Shown here: in pieces, positions 1 to 5,008 of the stretch
Layout: the number at the start of each line of letters is the position of its first letter
How positions within the stretch are numbered: the first letter of the stretch is position 1
Origin: an uncultured Eubacterium sp.
GTDB lineage: Bacteria; Bacillota; Clostridia; Peptostreptococcales; Anaerovoracaceae
Direction of reading: 5' to 3'
NCBI GenBank assembly: GCA_900542385.1
Contig: UQNP01000106.1
Location: 1 to 6,523, forward strand
Length of the DNA: 6,523 bases
Position numbers and translations under genes: made by a program
Notes under the pieces: model-generated
The model's database searches: none
What the model was told of the DNA's origin: nothing
What the model saw: only the letters and a program-made list of their open reading frames with translations

Positions 1-217
1 TGCCGAGGAAAGAGCGGACAGGCGTTATAAGGAGCTTCTGGAAAAAGGTGAGGATGTTTCCCGTGAGAAAGTGCTTGCTGATATAAAGGCGAGGGATCAC
101 AGCGATTCGACAAGAACATTAAATCCGCTGAGAAAAGCAGAAGATGCAATAGAAGTGGATACTACGGGAATGTCTATAGATGAAGTTATAGAGTATGTAT
201 TAAAGGAGATCAATTAA
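1..217 (+). CDS. cmk: Cytidylate kinase, C-terminal part (5' end outside window)
   Basis: Cmk phosphorylates CMP and dCMP to the diphosphates with ATP in the cytoplasm, as part of pyrimidine nucleotide recycling. The reading frame enters from the left edge (first full codon at base 2) and gives the last 71 residues before TAA at 215-217. The visible part matches the family's C-terminal end: AEERADRRYKELLEKG (the lid-region arginines), then IKARDHSDSTR, whose R-D-x-x-D-S-T-R motif is the Cmk nucleotide-binding signature, then PLRKAEDAIEVDTTGMSIDEV. The sequence ends at the usual family C-terminus, so there is no fusion to LytB/IspH or S1 domains as found in some Clostridia. The stop codon is immediately followed by the ATG of the next gene, so the two are almost certainly co-transcribed. 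Identification is from recalled family motifs. Confidence 0.93.
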   Translation, partial: AEERADRRYKELLEKGEDVSREKVLADIKARDHSDSTRTLNPLRKAEDAIEVDTTGMSIDEVIEYVLKEIN

Positions 218-1462
218 ATGGCAACAGTAAGACCTTTTACGGCTATAAGGCCTGAAAAAAAATATGCGGATAAAGTTATTTCTCTGCCCTATGATGTTAT
301 GAACAGACAGGAAGCCTCTGACATGGCAGAAGGAAATCCTTACAGTTTTCTTCATATATGCAGATCGGAAATAGATCTGCCTGAGCAGGAAAATCCTTAT
401 GACAGAAGTGTATATGAAAAAGCAAGAGATAATATAGAAAAATATCTGCGGGAAGGAGTCTTTCGTGAGGAAGAAAAACCGGCGCTTTATGTTTACAGGC
501 AGATAATGGATGGACGTGTCCAGACTGGTATAGTAGGATGCGTGTCTGTAGATGAATATCAGAATAATATCATCAAGAAGCACGAATTCACAAGGGTCGA
601 AAAAGAACAGGACAGGATAAACCACTTCGATGTATGCGATGCGGATACCGAGCCGGTATTTCTTACCTACAGAGACGATAAGAGAATAAGAACTATCGTA
701 GAAGGCTTTGCGGCAGGGAACGAACCTGAGTACGATATAACTGCGGAAGACGGCATAAGACATATACTCTGGGTAATAGACGATGATAAGATAGTAAACA
801 GTATAACAGAGCTGTTCTCGGAGATACCTGCGCTTTATATTGCTGACGGACACCACAGGAGCGCATCAGCATGCAAAGTGGGAATGAAGAGAAGAGAGGA
901 GAATCCCGGTTATACGGGAAATGAAGAATTCAACTTCTTCATGGCAGCTATTTTCCCGGACAACGATCTTAAGATCTTCGATTATAACAGAGTTGTAAAG
1001 GATCTGAACGGCAACAGCGCGGAGGAATTTATAAAGAAGATTGAAGCTGCAGGATTTGAAGTGGAAAACAAGGGTGCTGATACATACAGGCCTGAAAAGA
1101 AACACGTCTTTTCCATGTACCTTGAAGGGAATTGGTATAAATTGACGGCTAAGGATGAAATAATCCCTGATCACGTAACGGATTCTCTGGATGTTGCTGT
1201 GCTTCAGAACAATGTCCTTTCGCCGATACTTGGAATAGAAGACCCGAGAACAGATAAGAGGATCGATTTTGTAGGAGGAATAAGAGGCCTTGAAGAACTT
1301 AAAAAGAGAGCTGAAAGTGATATGAAAGTGGCGTTTGCAGTATATCCGGTTGATGTAAAAGATCTTCTTGAAGTAGCTGATGCAGGACTGGTGATGCCGC
1401 CTAAATCAACGTGGTTTGAACCAAAACTTGGGAGCGGATTATTTATACACAGCTTAAAGTAA
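218..1462 (+). CDS. DUF1015 (COG4198) family protein of unknown function
   Basis: This 414-residue protein is a full-length member of the DUF1015 family, whose biochemical role I cannot state. Family landmarks are present in order: N-terminal VRPFTAIRP (4-12), LPYDVM (23-28), the polar HEFTRVEKEQDR block (122-133), ALYIADGHHRSASA (205-218) with D210, G211, H212, H213 and R214, and the C-terminal MPPKSTWFEPKLGSGLFIH stretch (393-411). No signal peptide or membrane segment is visible, so it is probably cytoplasmic. The start is fixed by AAGGAG at 203-208, inside the end of cmk, nine bases before the ATG. The gene abuts cmk (TAA then ATG with no gap), which implies an operon but does not by itself reveal a function. 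The D-G-H-H-R-x-x-A motif resembles the phosphate-binding signature of ParB/sulfiredoxin-like domains; that link is inference. From memory, homologues often lie near serine biosynthesis genes, but none are in this window. Confidence 0.88.
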   Translation: MATVRPFTAIRPEKKYADKVISLPYDVMNRQEASDMAEGNPYSFLHICRSEIDLPEQENPYDRSVYEKARDNIEKYLREGVFREEEKPALYVYRQIMDGRVQTGIVGCVSVDEYQNNIIKKHEFTRVEKEQDRINHFDVCDADTEPVFLTYRDDKRIRTIVEGFAAGNEPEYDITAEDGIRHILWVIDDDKIVNSITELFSEIPALYIADGHHRSASACKVGMKRREENPGYTGNEEFNFFMAAIFPDNDLKIFDYNRVVKDLNGNSAEEFIKKIEAAGFEVENKGADTYRPEKKHVFSMYLEGNWYKLTAKDEIIPDHVTDSLDVAVLQNNVLSPILGIEDPRTDKRIDFVGGIRGLEELKKRAESDMKVAFAVYPVDVKDLLEVADAGLVMPPKSTWFEPKLGSGLFIHSLK

Positions 1463-1496
1463 GCAGATACAAGTTGAAATCAAAATAGTATAGAGG

Positions 1497-1536
1497 CTCC
1501 TTCGCATGGGAATGATATATGCGGAGGAGTTTTTTT
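1497..1536 (+). terminator. Terminator-like hairpin overlapping the RBS of the downstream PBP gene
   Basis: Bases 1497-1507 (CTCCTTCGCAT) pair with 1519-1529 (ATGCGGAGGAG) in an 11-bp stem with one G-U pair and an 11-base loop. Seven T residues follow at 1530-1536, and then the ATG at 1537. This is the form of an intrinsic terminator for the cmk-DUF1015 transcript. The 3' arm also contains GGAGGAG (1523-1529), the only plausible Shine-Dalgarno for the PBP gene, and the T-tract is the spacer. The element therefore either ends the upstream operon, gates expression of the PBP gene by attenuation or RBS masking, or does both. The pairing is read directly from the sequence; the function is inferred. 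Confidence 0.72.
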
Positions 1537-3165
1537 ATGGAAAATTCGAAAAAAAATCTTAAAATCATTATGTGCGGTGTGGCAGTATTGCTCGTAATGC
1601 TGATATGCCGCCTTGGGTATATACAGCTGGCAGGAGGCGAAGAACTGTCGGAAGCAGCGTATTCCCAGTCCCTTATAGCGCTTGAAGGAGGTAATAGGAG
1701 AGGTATTATCTACGATAAAGCAGGAGCCGCTCTTGTAGCAAATAAAAAACGATATGTTTATATAGTAAAGGAAAGTGAATTTGATTATCAGGCGGCAAAG
1801 ATAATGAAAAATATCGGTGCCTCTGAAGTCAGCGATGAAAACAAGGGGTATTATGTCTATTCCTCGGAAAGCTACGATAAAGAAGCCGGGGAAAAACTGA
1901 CGGCAGAGTACGATGCCTATATACTTGAAGCTTCCGCAAGATACAGCGATGATCAGACGGCTGCGAATCTCATAGGATATGTCAATGAGAAAGATGACTC
2001 GGGAGCCGCAGGACTTGAGCTTATGTTTGATGAGGAACTGAACGGTCTTAACAGACGTATCTATGCGGTAGCAGATGTAAAGGGGAATATACTTCCGGGA
2101 AGAGGCCTTATGATAACCTCGGATCGTGATGAAGATATTTCAGTAAAGGACGGTATAAGTACTACTTTGGATATGGAAATGCAGAAGGAGATAGAAGATA
2201 TCGCAGAATCATGCGGGAAAGAATGTGCTGTAGTTGTTCTTGATGCGCGCAGCGGCGACATAGCGGCAATGGCGTCATATCCAACATTCAATCCCAATAA
2301 TGTGAAGGAACATATAGAAAGCAATGGAAATGAATTGATAAACAAAGCAACGCAGGGAGAATATGCTCCCGGCTCTGTTTTCAAGATCGTAGTTGCAGCC
2401 GCTGCCATTGAAAAGGGCATACCGCATGAAAGAGAATATGACTGCAAAGGCTATGCGGAGCTCGAAGGGGTGCGGATAGGATGTGAGACGGGAGGTGAAA
2501 AGGGCCACGGCAGAATAAACATGAAAGAGGCGTTTGCACACTCCTGCAACAGTTACTTTATACAGTTGGGAAGGGAAGTAGGTTATGATGAAATATACAA
2601 AATGGCAAAAAAGATGGGATTTGGCTCTAACTTACTGGAAGGTTATCCGCAGGAACACAGCGGGCATATGATGACCGCCGCTGAAAGTTCCGGTGCAGGG
2701 ATAGGGAATCTTTCCATAGGACAGGGCCAGATGCTGGCAACTCCCATTCAGGTGGCTTCAATGACCAATATAATCGCATCAAAAGGTGTGGACAGAGGTA
2801 TTCATATAGTTATGGAAGAGGATGAGGATGAACGACAGGTAATAGAAACAAAAACAGCGAAAGAGGTGGGAGAGATGATGAAAGCAGTCACCGAAGAGGG
2901 AACGGCTTCATATCTGGGATTTTCAGATGAAGACGGGAACGCTGAAGCGGCGGTGAAGACCGGTACCGCAGAATATGGGGAAAAGGAAAATGGCAAGACC
3001 TATGGATGGATCACAGGATATGCTCCATGTGATGATCCTGATTATGTAATTACAGTTTTTATGGGAGGCGACAGTTCGGGTGCTTCGGATGCAGGACCTG
3101 TATATAAGGCCATCCTCGATTATCTGAAGGAATCAGGAAGCTACAGCAAACCGGCATTGGCATGA
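1537..3165 (+). CDS. Compact class B penicillin-binding protein (FtsI/PbpA-type D,D-transpeptidase)
   Basis: This is a monofunctional peptidoglycan transpeptidase of 542 residues, anchored in the membrane with its catalytic domain outside. It cross-links stem peptides during wall synthesis. One N-terminal membrane segment spans about 9-31. It is followed by the class B signature RRGIIYDKAG (54-63), a short pedestal domain, and the transpeptidase domain from about 200. All three catalytic motifs are intact: SxxK as S280-V-F-K283 in PGSVFK, SxN as S336-C-N338, and KTG as K474-T-G-T477. The protein is shorter than typical FtsI, SpoVD or PBP2 and ends without PASTA repeats, which recalls the short PbpA-like COG0768 group. 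I chose ATG 1537 because GGAGGAG lies seven bases upstream; the in-frame ATG at 1519 has no good RBS and sits in the hairpin. No ftsW/rodA partner is adjacent. Whether it serves division, elongation or sporulation cannot be told from this sequence. Confidence 0.9.
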   Translation: MENSKKNLKIIMCGVAVLLVMLICRLGYIQLAGGEELSEAAYSQSLIALEGGNRRGIIYDKAGAALVANKKRYVYIVKESEFDYQAAKIMKNIGASEVSDENKGYYVYSSESYDKEAGEKLTAEYDAYILEASARYSDDQTAANLIGYVNEKDDSGAAGLELMFDEELNGLNRRIYAVADVKGNILPGRGLMITSDRDEDISVKDGISTTLDMEMQKEIEDIAESCGKECAVVVLDARSGDIAAMASYPTFNPNNVKEHIESNGNELINKATQGEYAPGSVFKIVVAAAAIEKGIPHEREYDCKGYAELEGVRIGCETGGEKGHGRINMKEAFAHSCNSYFIQLGREVGYDEIYKMAKKMGFGSNLLEGYPQEHSGHMMTAAESSGAGIGNLSIGQGQMLATPIQVASMTNIIASKGVDRGIHIVMEEDEDERQVIETKTAKEVGEMMKAVTEEGTASYLGFSDEDGNAEAAVKTGTAEYGEKENGKTYGWITGYAPCDDPDYVITVFMGGDSSGASDAGPVYKAILDYLKESGSYSKPALA

Positions 3166-3185
3166 GATGAAAGTCAAAACATATA

Positions 3186-3216
3186 AAAAGACGCTTCATT
3201 ATACGAAGCGTCTTTT
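3186..3216. terminator. Bidirectional intrinsic terminator between convergent PBP and sigK genes
   Basis: Perfect 12-bp arms AAAAGACGCTTC (3186-3197) and GAAGCGTCTTTT (3205-3216) enclose a 7-base loop. The GC-rich core is flanked by A-runs on the left and T-runs on the right, so it reads as a terminator on both strands. It lies 20 bases past the PBP stop codon and overlaps the final bases of the sigK coding sequence on the opposite strand: the sigK TAA (3217-3215) reaches into the stem. It should stop convergent transcription from both sides. Confidence 0.92.
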
Positions 3217-3850
3217 ACTGTGTATCTTTCCACAGCCTTTCGCGGAGCTTTTCCACAGCTTTTTTCTCGATTCTCGATACGTATGATCGGCTTATTCCGA
3301 GAATTTCCGCGACTTCTCTCTGGGCTTTCGGTATATTCCCGAGGAGACCGTAACGATGTACTATTACTGTCTTTTCACGCGGTGTAAGCGTATCATCCAG
3401 AGCTTCTATCATGTGCTGTACTCTTATTTTAAGGCTTATATCGTTGATGATTTCGTCCGGGTCAGTACCGAGTATATCGTTAAGGTTTATTTCGTTGCCG
3501 TCTTTGTCCAGTCCTATAGGCAGATTCAGAGAGATTTCTGATGCGTTTTTTTTGGAAGCACGTATACCCATAAGGATCTCATTTTCGATACATTTTGCAG
3601 CGTAAGTTGCGAGGCGGACTGATTTTTTGCTGCTGTATGTATTGACGGCTTTTATCAGTCCTATGCTGCCTATTGATATGAGATCTTCAGCGTTGTGCTG
3701 GTGTGAAGCGTACTTTTTTACTATGTGTGCTACGAGTCTTAAATTTCTTTCTATCAGTATAAGGCGGGCATCTTCGTCTCCTTTCTCATAAAGATCTATG
3801 TAATACTTCTCCTCTTTTTCGGTCAGTGGTTTCGGAAATGAAACACTCAT
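3215..3850 (-). CDS. sigK: RNA polymerase sporulation sigma factor SigK-like, without pro-sequence
   Basis: This is a 211-residue sigma-70 family factor that would direct RNA polymerase to late mother-cell sporulation promoters if its role is conserved. It opens with FPKPLTEKEEKYY (5-17), the SigK-type N-terminus. Region 2 follows (about 28-97), with ERNLRLVAHIVKKY, DLISIGSIGLIKAV and LATYAAKCIENEILM. The linker PIGLDKDGNEINLNDILGTD (111-130) is typical of SigK and SigE. Region 4 (about 150-208) carries the helix-turn-helix AQREVAEILGISRSYVSRIEKKA. SigK is favoured over SigE by the N-terminus, the VAHIVKK string and the linker. I chose ATG 3850: the in-frame ATG at 3928 would add 26 residues that are not hydrophobic like the Bacillus pro-sequence, and it has no good RBS. 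The protein therefore appears to be made without a pro-peptide, as reported for Clostridioides difficile SigK. The gene is intact, with no sign of a skin-element interruption. It lies 141 bases downstream of the DUF1540 gene on the same strand. Confidence 0.87.
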   Translation of the reverse strand: MSVSFPKPLTEKEEKYYIDLYEKGDEDARLILIERNLRLVAHIVKKYASHQHNAEDLISIGSIGLIKAVNTYSSKKSVRLATYAAKCIENEILMGIRASKKNASEISLNLPIGLDKDGNEINLNDILGTDPDEIINDISLKIRVQHMIEALDDTLTPREKTVIVHRYGLLGNIPKAQREVAEILGISRSYVSRIEKKAVEKLRERLWKDTQ

Positions 3851-3860
3851 TATATGTATC

Positions 3861-3900
3861 CCCCTCTGCTGATTTTTACTATATGCGTAAAACAGAGGGG
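3861..3900 (-). promoter_or_regulatory. Hairpin masking the Shine-Dalgarno of sigK
   Basis: On the minus strand CCCCTCTG (3900-3893) pairs perfectly with CAGAGGGG (3868-3861). Inside it, TTTTAC (3892-3887) pairs with GTAAAA (3879-3874) around a 7-base loop, leaving a 5-base bulge (3873-3869). The 3' arm is the purine-rich stretch that serves as the sigK RBS, about nine to twelve bases before ATG 3850. A transcript starting upstream of 3900 would have its RBS paired, which suggests translational control. No T-run follows, so it is not a terminator in this direction. The regulatory role is inferred from position. Confidence 0.55.
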
Positions 3901-3991
3901 AAGTGCCTGACCTCGGATAAAATGGCATGGTCTTATTTAAAGCCTTTTGTATACTGCAAGGCCGGGCAGGCTGTCAGTTATTCCGCTTTAG

Positions 3992-4150
3992 TTATTTCTT
4001 GCAGAAAGACAGACAGTCTGTACACTGATCCATGGACGGATTGCATTCATGTGTACCTACAGTTATACAGTCCAGTGAACAGAAATCTGCTGATCCCGCA
4101 TGATGTCTGCAGTTTGCTACAGTGCATTTTATGCTCTTGTTGATGTCCAT
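3992..4150 (-). CDS. Small Cys-rich DUF1540 family protein
   Basis: A 52-residue protein starts MDINKSIKCTVANC and ends MDQCTDCLSFCKK. Eight cysteines stand at 9, 14, 24, 28, 36, 43, 46 and 50, giving spacings of 4, 9, 3, 7, 6, 2 and 3 residues. This matches the DUF1540 pattern of two CxxxxC-type clusters with C-x-V-x-x-C and a C-I-x-V-G core. Such a density of cysteines in a cytoplasmic peptide suggests metal binding, but the family has no function I can state with confidence. The start is secure: AGGAGG (4163-4158) lies seven bases before the ATG, and TATAAT lies a further 22 bases upstream. No signal peptide or membrane segment is present. It is transcribed toward sigK and divergently from radC. 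A sporulation link through the neighbouring sigK is only a guess. Confidence 0.82.
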   Translation of the reverse strand: MDINKSIKCTVANCRHHAGSADFCSLDCITVGTHECNPSMDQCTDCLSFCKK

Positions 4151-4185
4151 TACATTACCTCCTCAATGGTTGAAATATCTTACGT

Positions 4186-4191
4186 ATTATA
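4186..4191 (-). promoter_or_regulatory. Candidate -10 box (TATAAT) for the DUF1540 gene
   Basis: A perfect TATAAT reads on the minus strand at 4191-4186, 35 bases before the DUF1540 ATG and well placed ahead of its AGGAGG. At 17 bases upstream the sequence is AATTTT (4214-4209), a poor -35 match. The promoter is therefore either dependent on an activator or an AT-rich upstream region, or it is a chance match in AT-rich DNA. The palindrome CGATATCG (4200-4207) falls in the spacer. Confidence 0.4.
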
Positions 4192-4238
4192 TTATTTCAC
4201 GATATCGGAAAATTATTTAAAAGAGAGGATGAAATGTA

Positions 4239-4267
4239 TTGGTTATTATGGAAAATTATGGTAAATT
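4239..4267 (+). promoter_or_regulatory. Weak candidate promoter for radC
   Basis: TTGGTT (4239-4244) and TAAATT (4262-4267) are separated by 17 bases, matching the sigma-A consensus at three and four of six positions. The region is very AT-rich and is the only intergenic space before radC, so a promoter must lie somewhere in it. This particular pair is only a suggestion. Confidence 0.25.
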
Positions 4268-4274
4268 ATATTCA
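4245..4274 (+). repeat. Three tandem 10-bp near-repeats upstream of radC
   Basis: ATTATGGAAA, ATTATGGTAA and ATTATATTCA follow each other without gaps. The first two differ at one base; the third keeps the ATTAT start. The 10-bp period matches one DNA helical turn. The copies overlap the proposed -10 region of the radC promoter, so they could be a bent or protein-bound stretch, or simple AT-rich drift. Confidence 0.45.
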
Positions 4275-4317
4275 GGTGGAATAAATATATAAAATAATAA
4301 AGGAGAAAAAGGGAAAA

Positions 4318-4995
4318 ATGAATATAAGAGAATTGCCGGCAGATGAACGGCCGAGAGAAAAACTTTTTAAAGAGGGAAGAGAAAACCTGTCTACTGCTGA
4401 AATTCTGGCTATATTGATAGGAAGCGGGACGAAAGACAGATCTGCGCTTGAGATAGCTATGGAAATCATGACATTGAACAGCAGAGGCATATCCTTTCTG
4501 GCAGAGTGCAGGCCGGAAGAACTCGAATGTGTAAAAGGGATCGGAAGAGCAAAAGCATGTGAGATACTTGCAGCGGCTGAACTTGGGAAAAGGATCGCAT
4601 CGAATCCCGTAAGCAGGAGACTGTCTATCACCAGTGCCGGAGATATAGCGGAAATATTTATGGAGCGGATGCGGTACTACAAAAAGGAGCATTTTATAAG
4701 TCTCATGATAAATGCCAAAGGAGAGATCATAGAAGAAACGAAGATATCTGTAGGCGATCTTTGCTCAAGCACGACCCATCCAAGAGAAGTTTTCGTAGAT
4801 GCGGTGAGAAGGAGTGCAGGATCCGTGGTCTTTTTACATAATCACCCTTCGGGGGATCCTGTTCCCAGCGAAGCAGATGTGATCACGACAAAGAGGCTTA
4901 TGCAGGCAGGTGAGATATTAGGGATACCCGTACTTGACCATATAGTGATAGGAGACGGAAAATTCGTCAGTATGAAAAACGCAGGGCTTATATAA
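4318..4995 (+). CDS. radC: RadC family protein (UPF0758/JAB-MPN domain)
   Basis: This 225-residue protein is full length for the family. The N-terminal half (about 1-95) contains a helix-hairpin-helix-like stretch, with LSTAEILAILIGSGTKDRSA and VKGIGRAKACEILAAAELGKRI. The C-terminal half (about 103-225) is a JAB1/MPN-like domain. Its JAMM metal-site residues are visible as H174-x-H176 and D187 in HNHPSGDPVPSEAD, preceded by the conserved HPREVF (154-159). The historical DNA-repair assignment of RadC is doubtful; the true role is unsettled, although the metal site implies a hydrolase-like fold. ATG 4318 follows AAGGAG (4300-4305) by 12 bases, a somewhat long spacing, with a GGGA at 4311-4314 as an alternative. 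In Firmicutes radC commonly precedes mreBCD and cell-shape genes. Here it is followed after 13 bases by a PBP2 gene, forming an operon. Confidence 0.94.
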   Translation: MNIRELPADERPREKLFKEGRENLSTAEILAILIGSGTKDRSALEIAMEIMTLNSRGISFLAECRPEELECVKGIGRAKACEILAAAELGKRIASNPVSRRLSITSAGDIAEIFMERMRYYKKEHFISLMINAKGEIIEETKISVGDLCSSTTHPREVFVDAVRRSAGSVVFLHNHPSGDPVPSEADVITTKRLMQAGEILGIPVLDHIVIGDGKFVSMKNAGLI

Positions 4996-5008
4996 AAAGG
5001 AGAGGTAA

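Noticed and set aside
200..856. Long open frame on the minus strand opposite the DUF1015 gene (also 866-1174)
   Set aside because: It lies antisense to a well-supported gene, has no RBS or family likeness, and its composition is what a complementary frame of the plus-strand codons would give.
1474..1494. Promoter for the 542-residue PBP from TTGAAA and TAGTAT/TATAGA
   Set aside because: The spacing is far shorter than 17 bases and no -35 lies at the right distance. It is mentioned only as a weak -10 in the hairpin finding.
3851..3928. 26-residue N-terminal extension of SigK from ATG 3928 as a classical pro-sequence
   Set aside because: The stretch is not hydrophobic, the ATG has no good Shine-Dalgarno, and the conserved SigK N-terminus starts just after ATG 3850. 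It is kept only as a possible translational coupling device.
3948..3953. TATACA on the minus strand as a SigE-type -10 box for sigK
   Set aside because: It is close to CATACA, but no ATA-type -35 lies 13-15 bases upstream, so the match is not convincing.
3941..3963. Possible terminator after the DUF1540 gene on the minus strand
   Set aside because: The stem is six pairs including a G-U, with an 11-base loop and only a three-base T-run, too weak to call. DUF1540 transcripts may read into sigK.
4009..4021. Palindrome ACAGAC-A-GTCTGT
   Set aside because: It is short, lies inside the DUF1540 coding region near its 3' end, and is explained by the Thr-Asp-Cys-Leu codons.
3826..4143. 105-codon plus-strand open frame across the sigK leader and DUF1540 gene
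   Set aside because: The opposite strand carries the recognisable DUF1540 and sigK starts with good signals, and this frame shows no RBS or known motif.
4246..4692. Minus-strand open frames opposite radC (two overlapping frames)
   Set aside because: They are shadows of the radC coding sequence, which has intact JAMM residues and family length.
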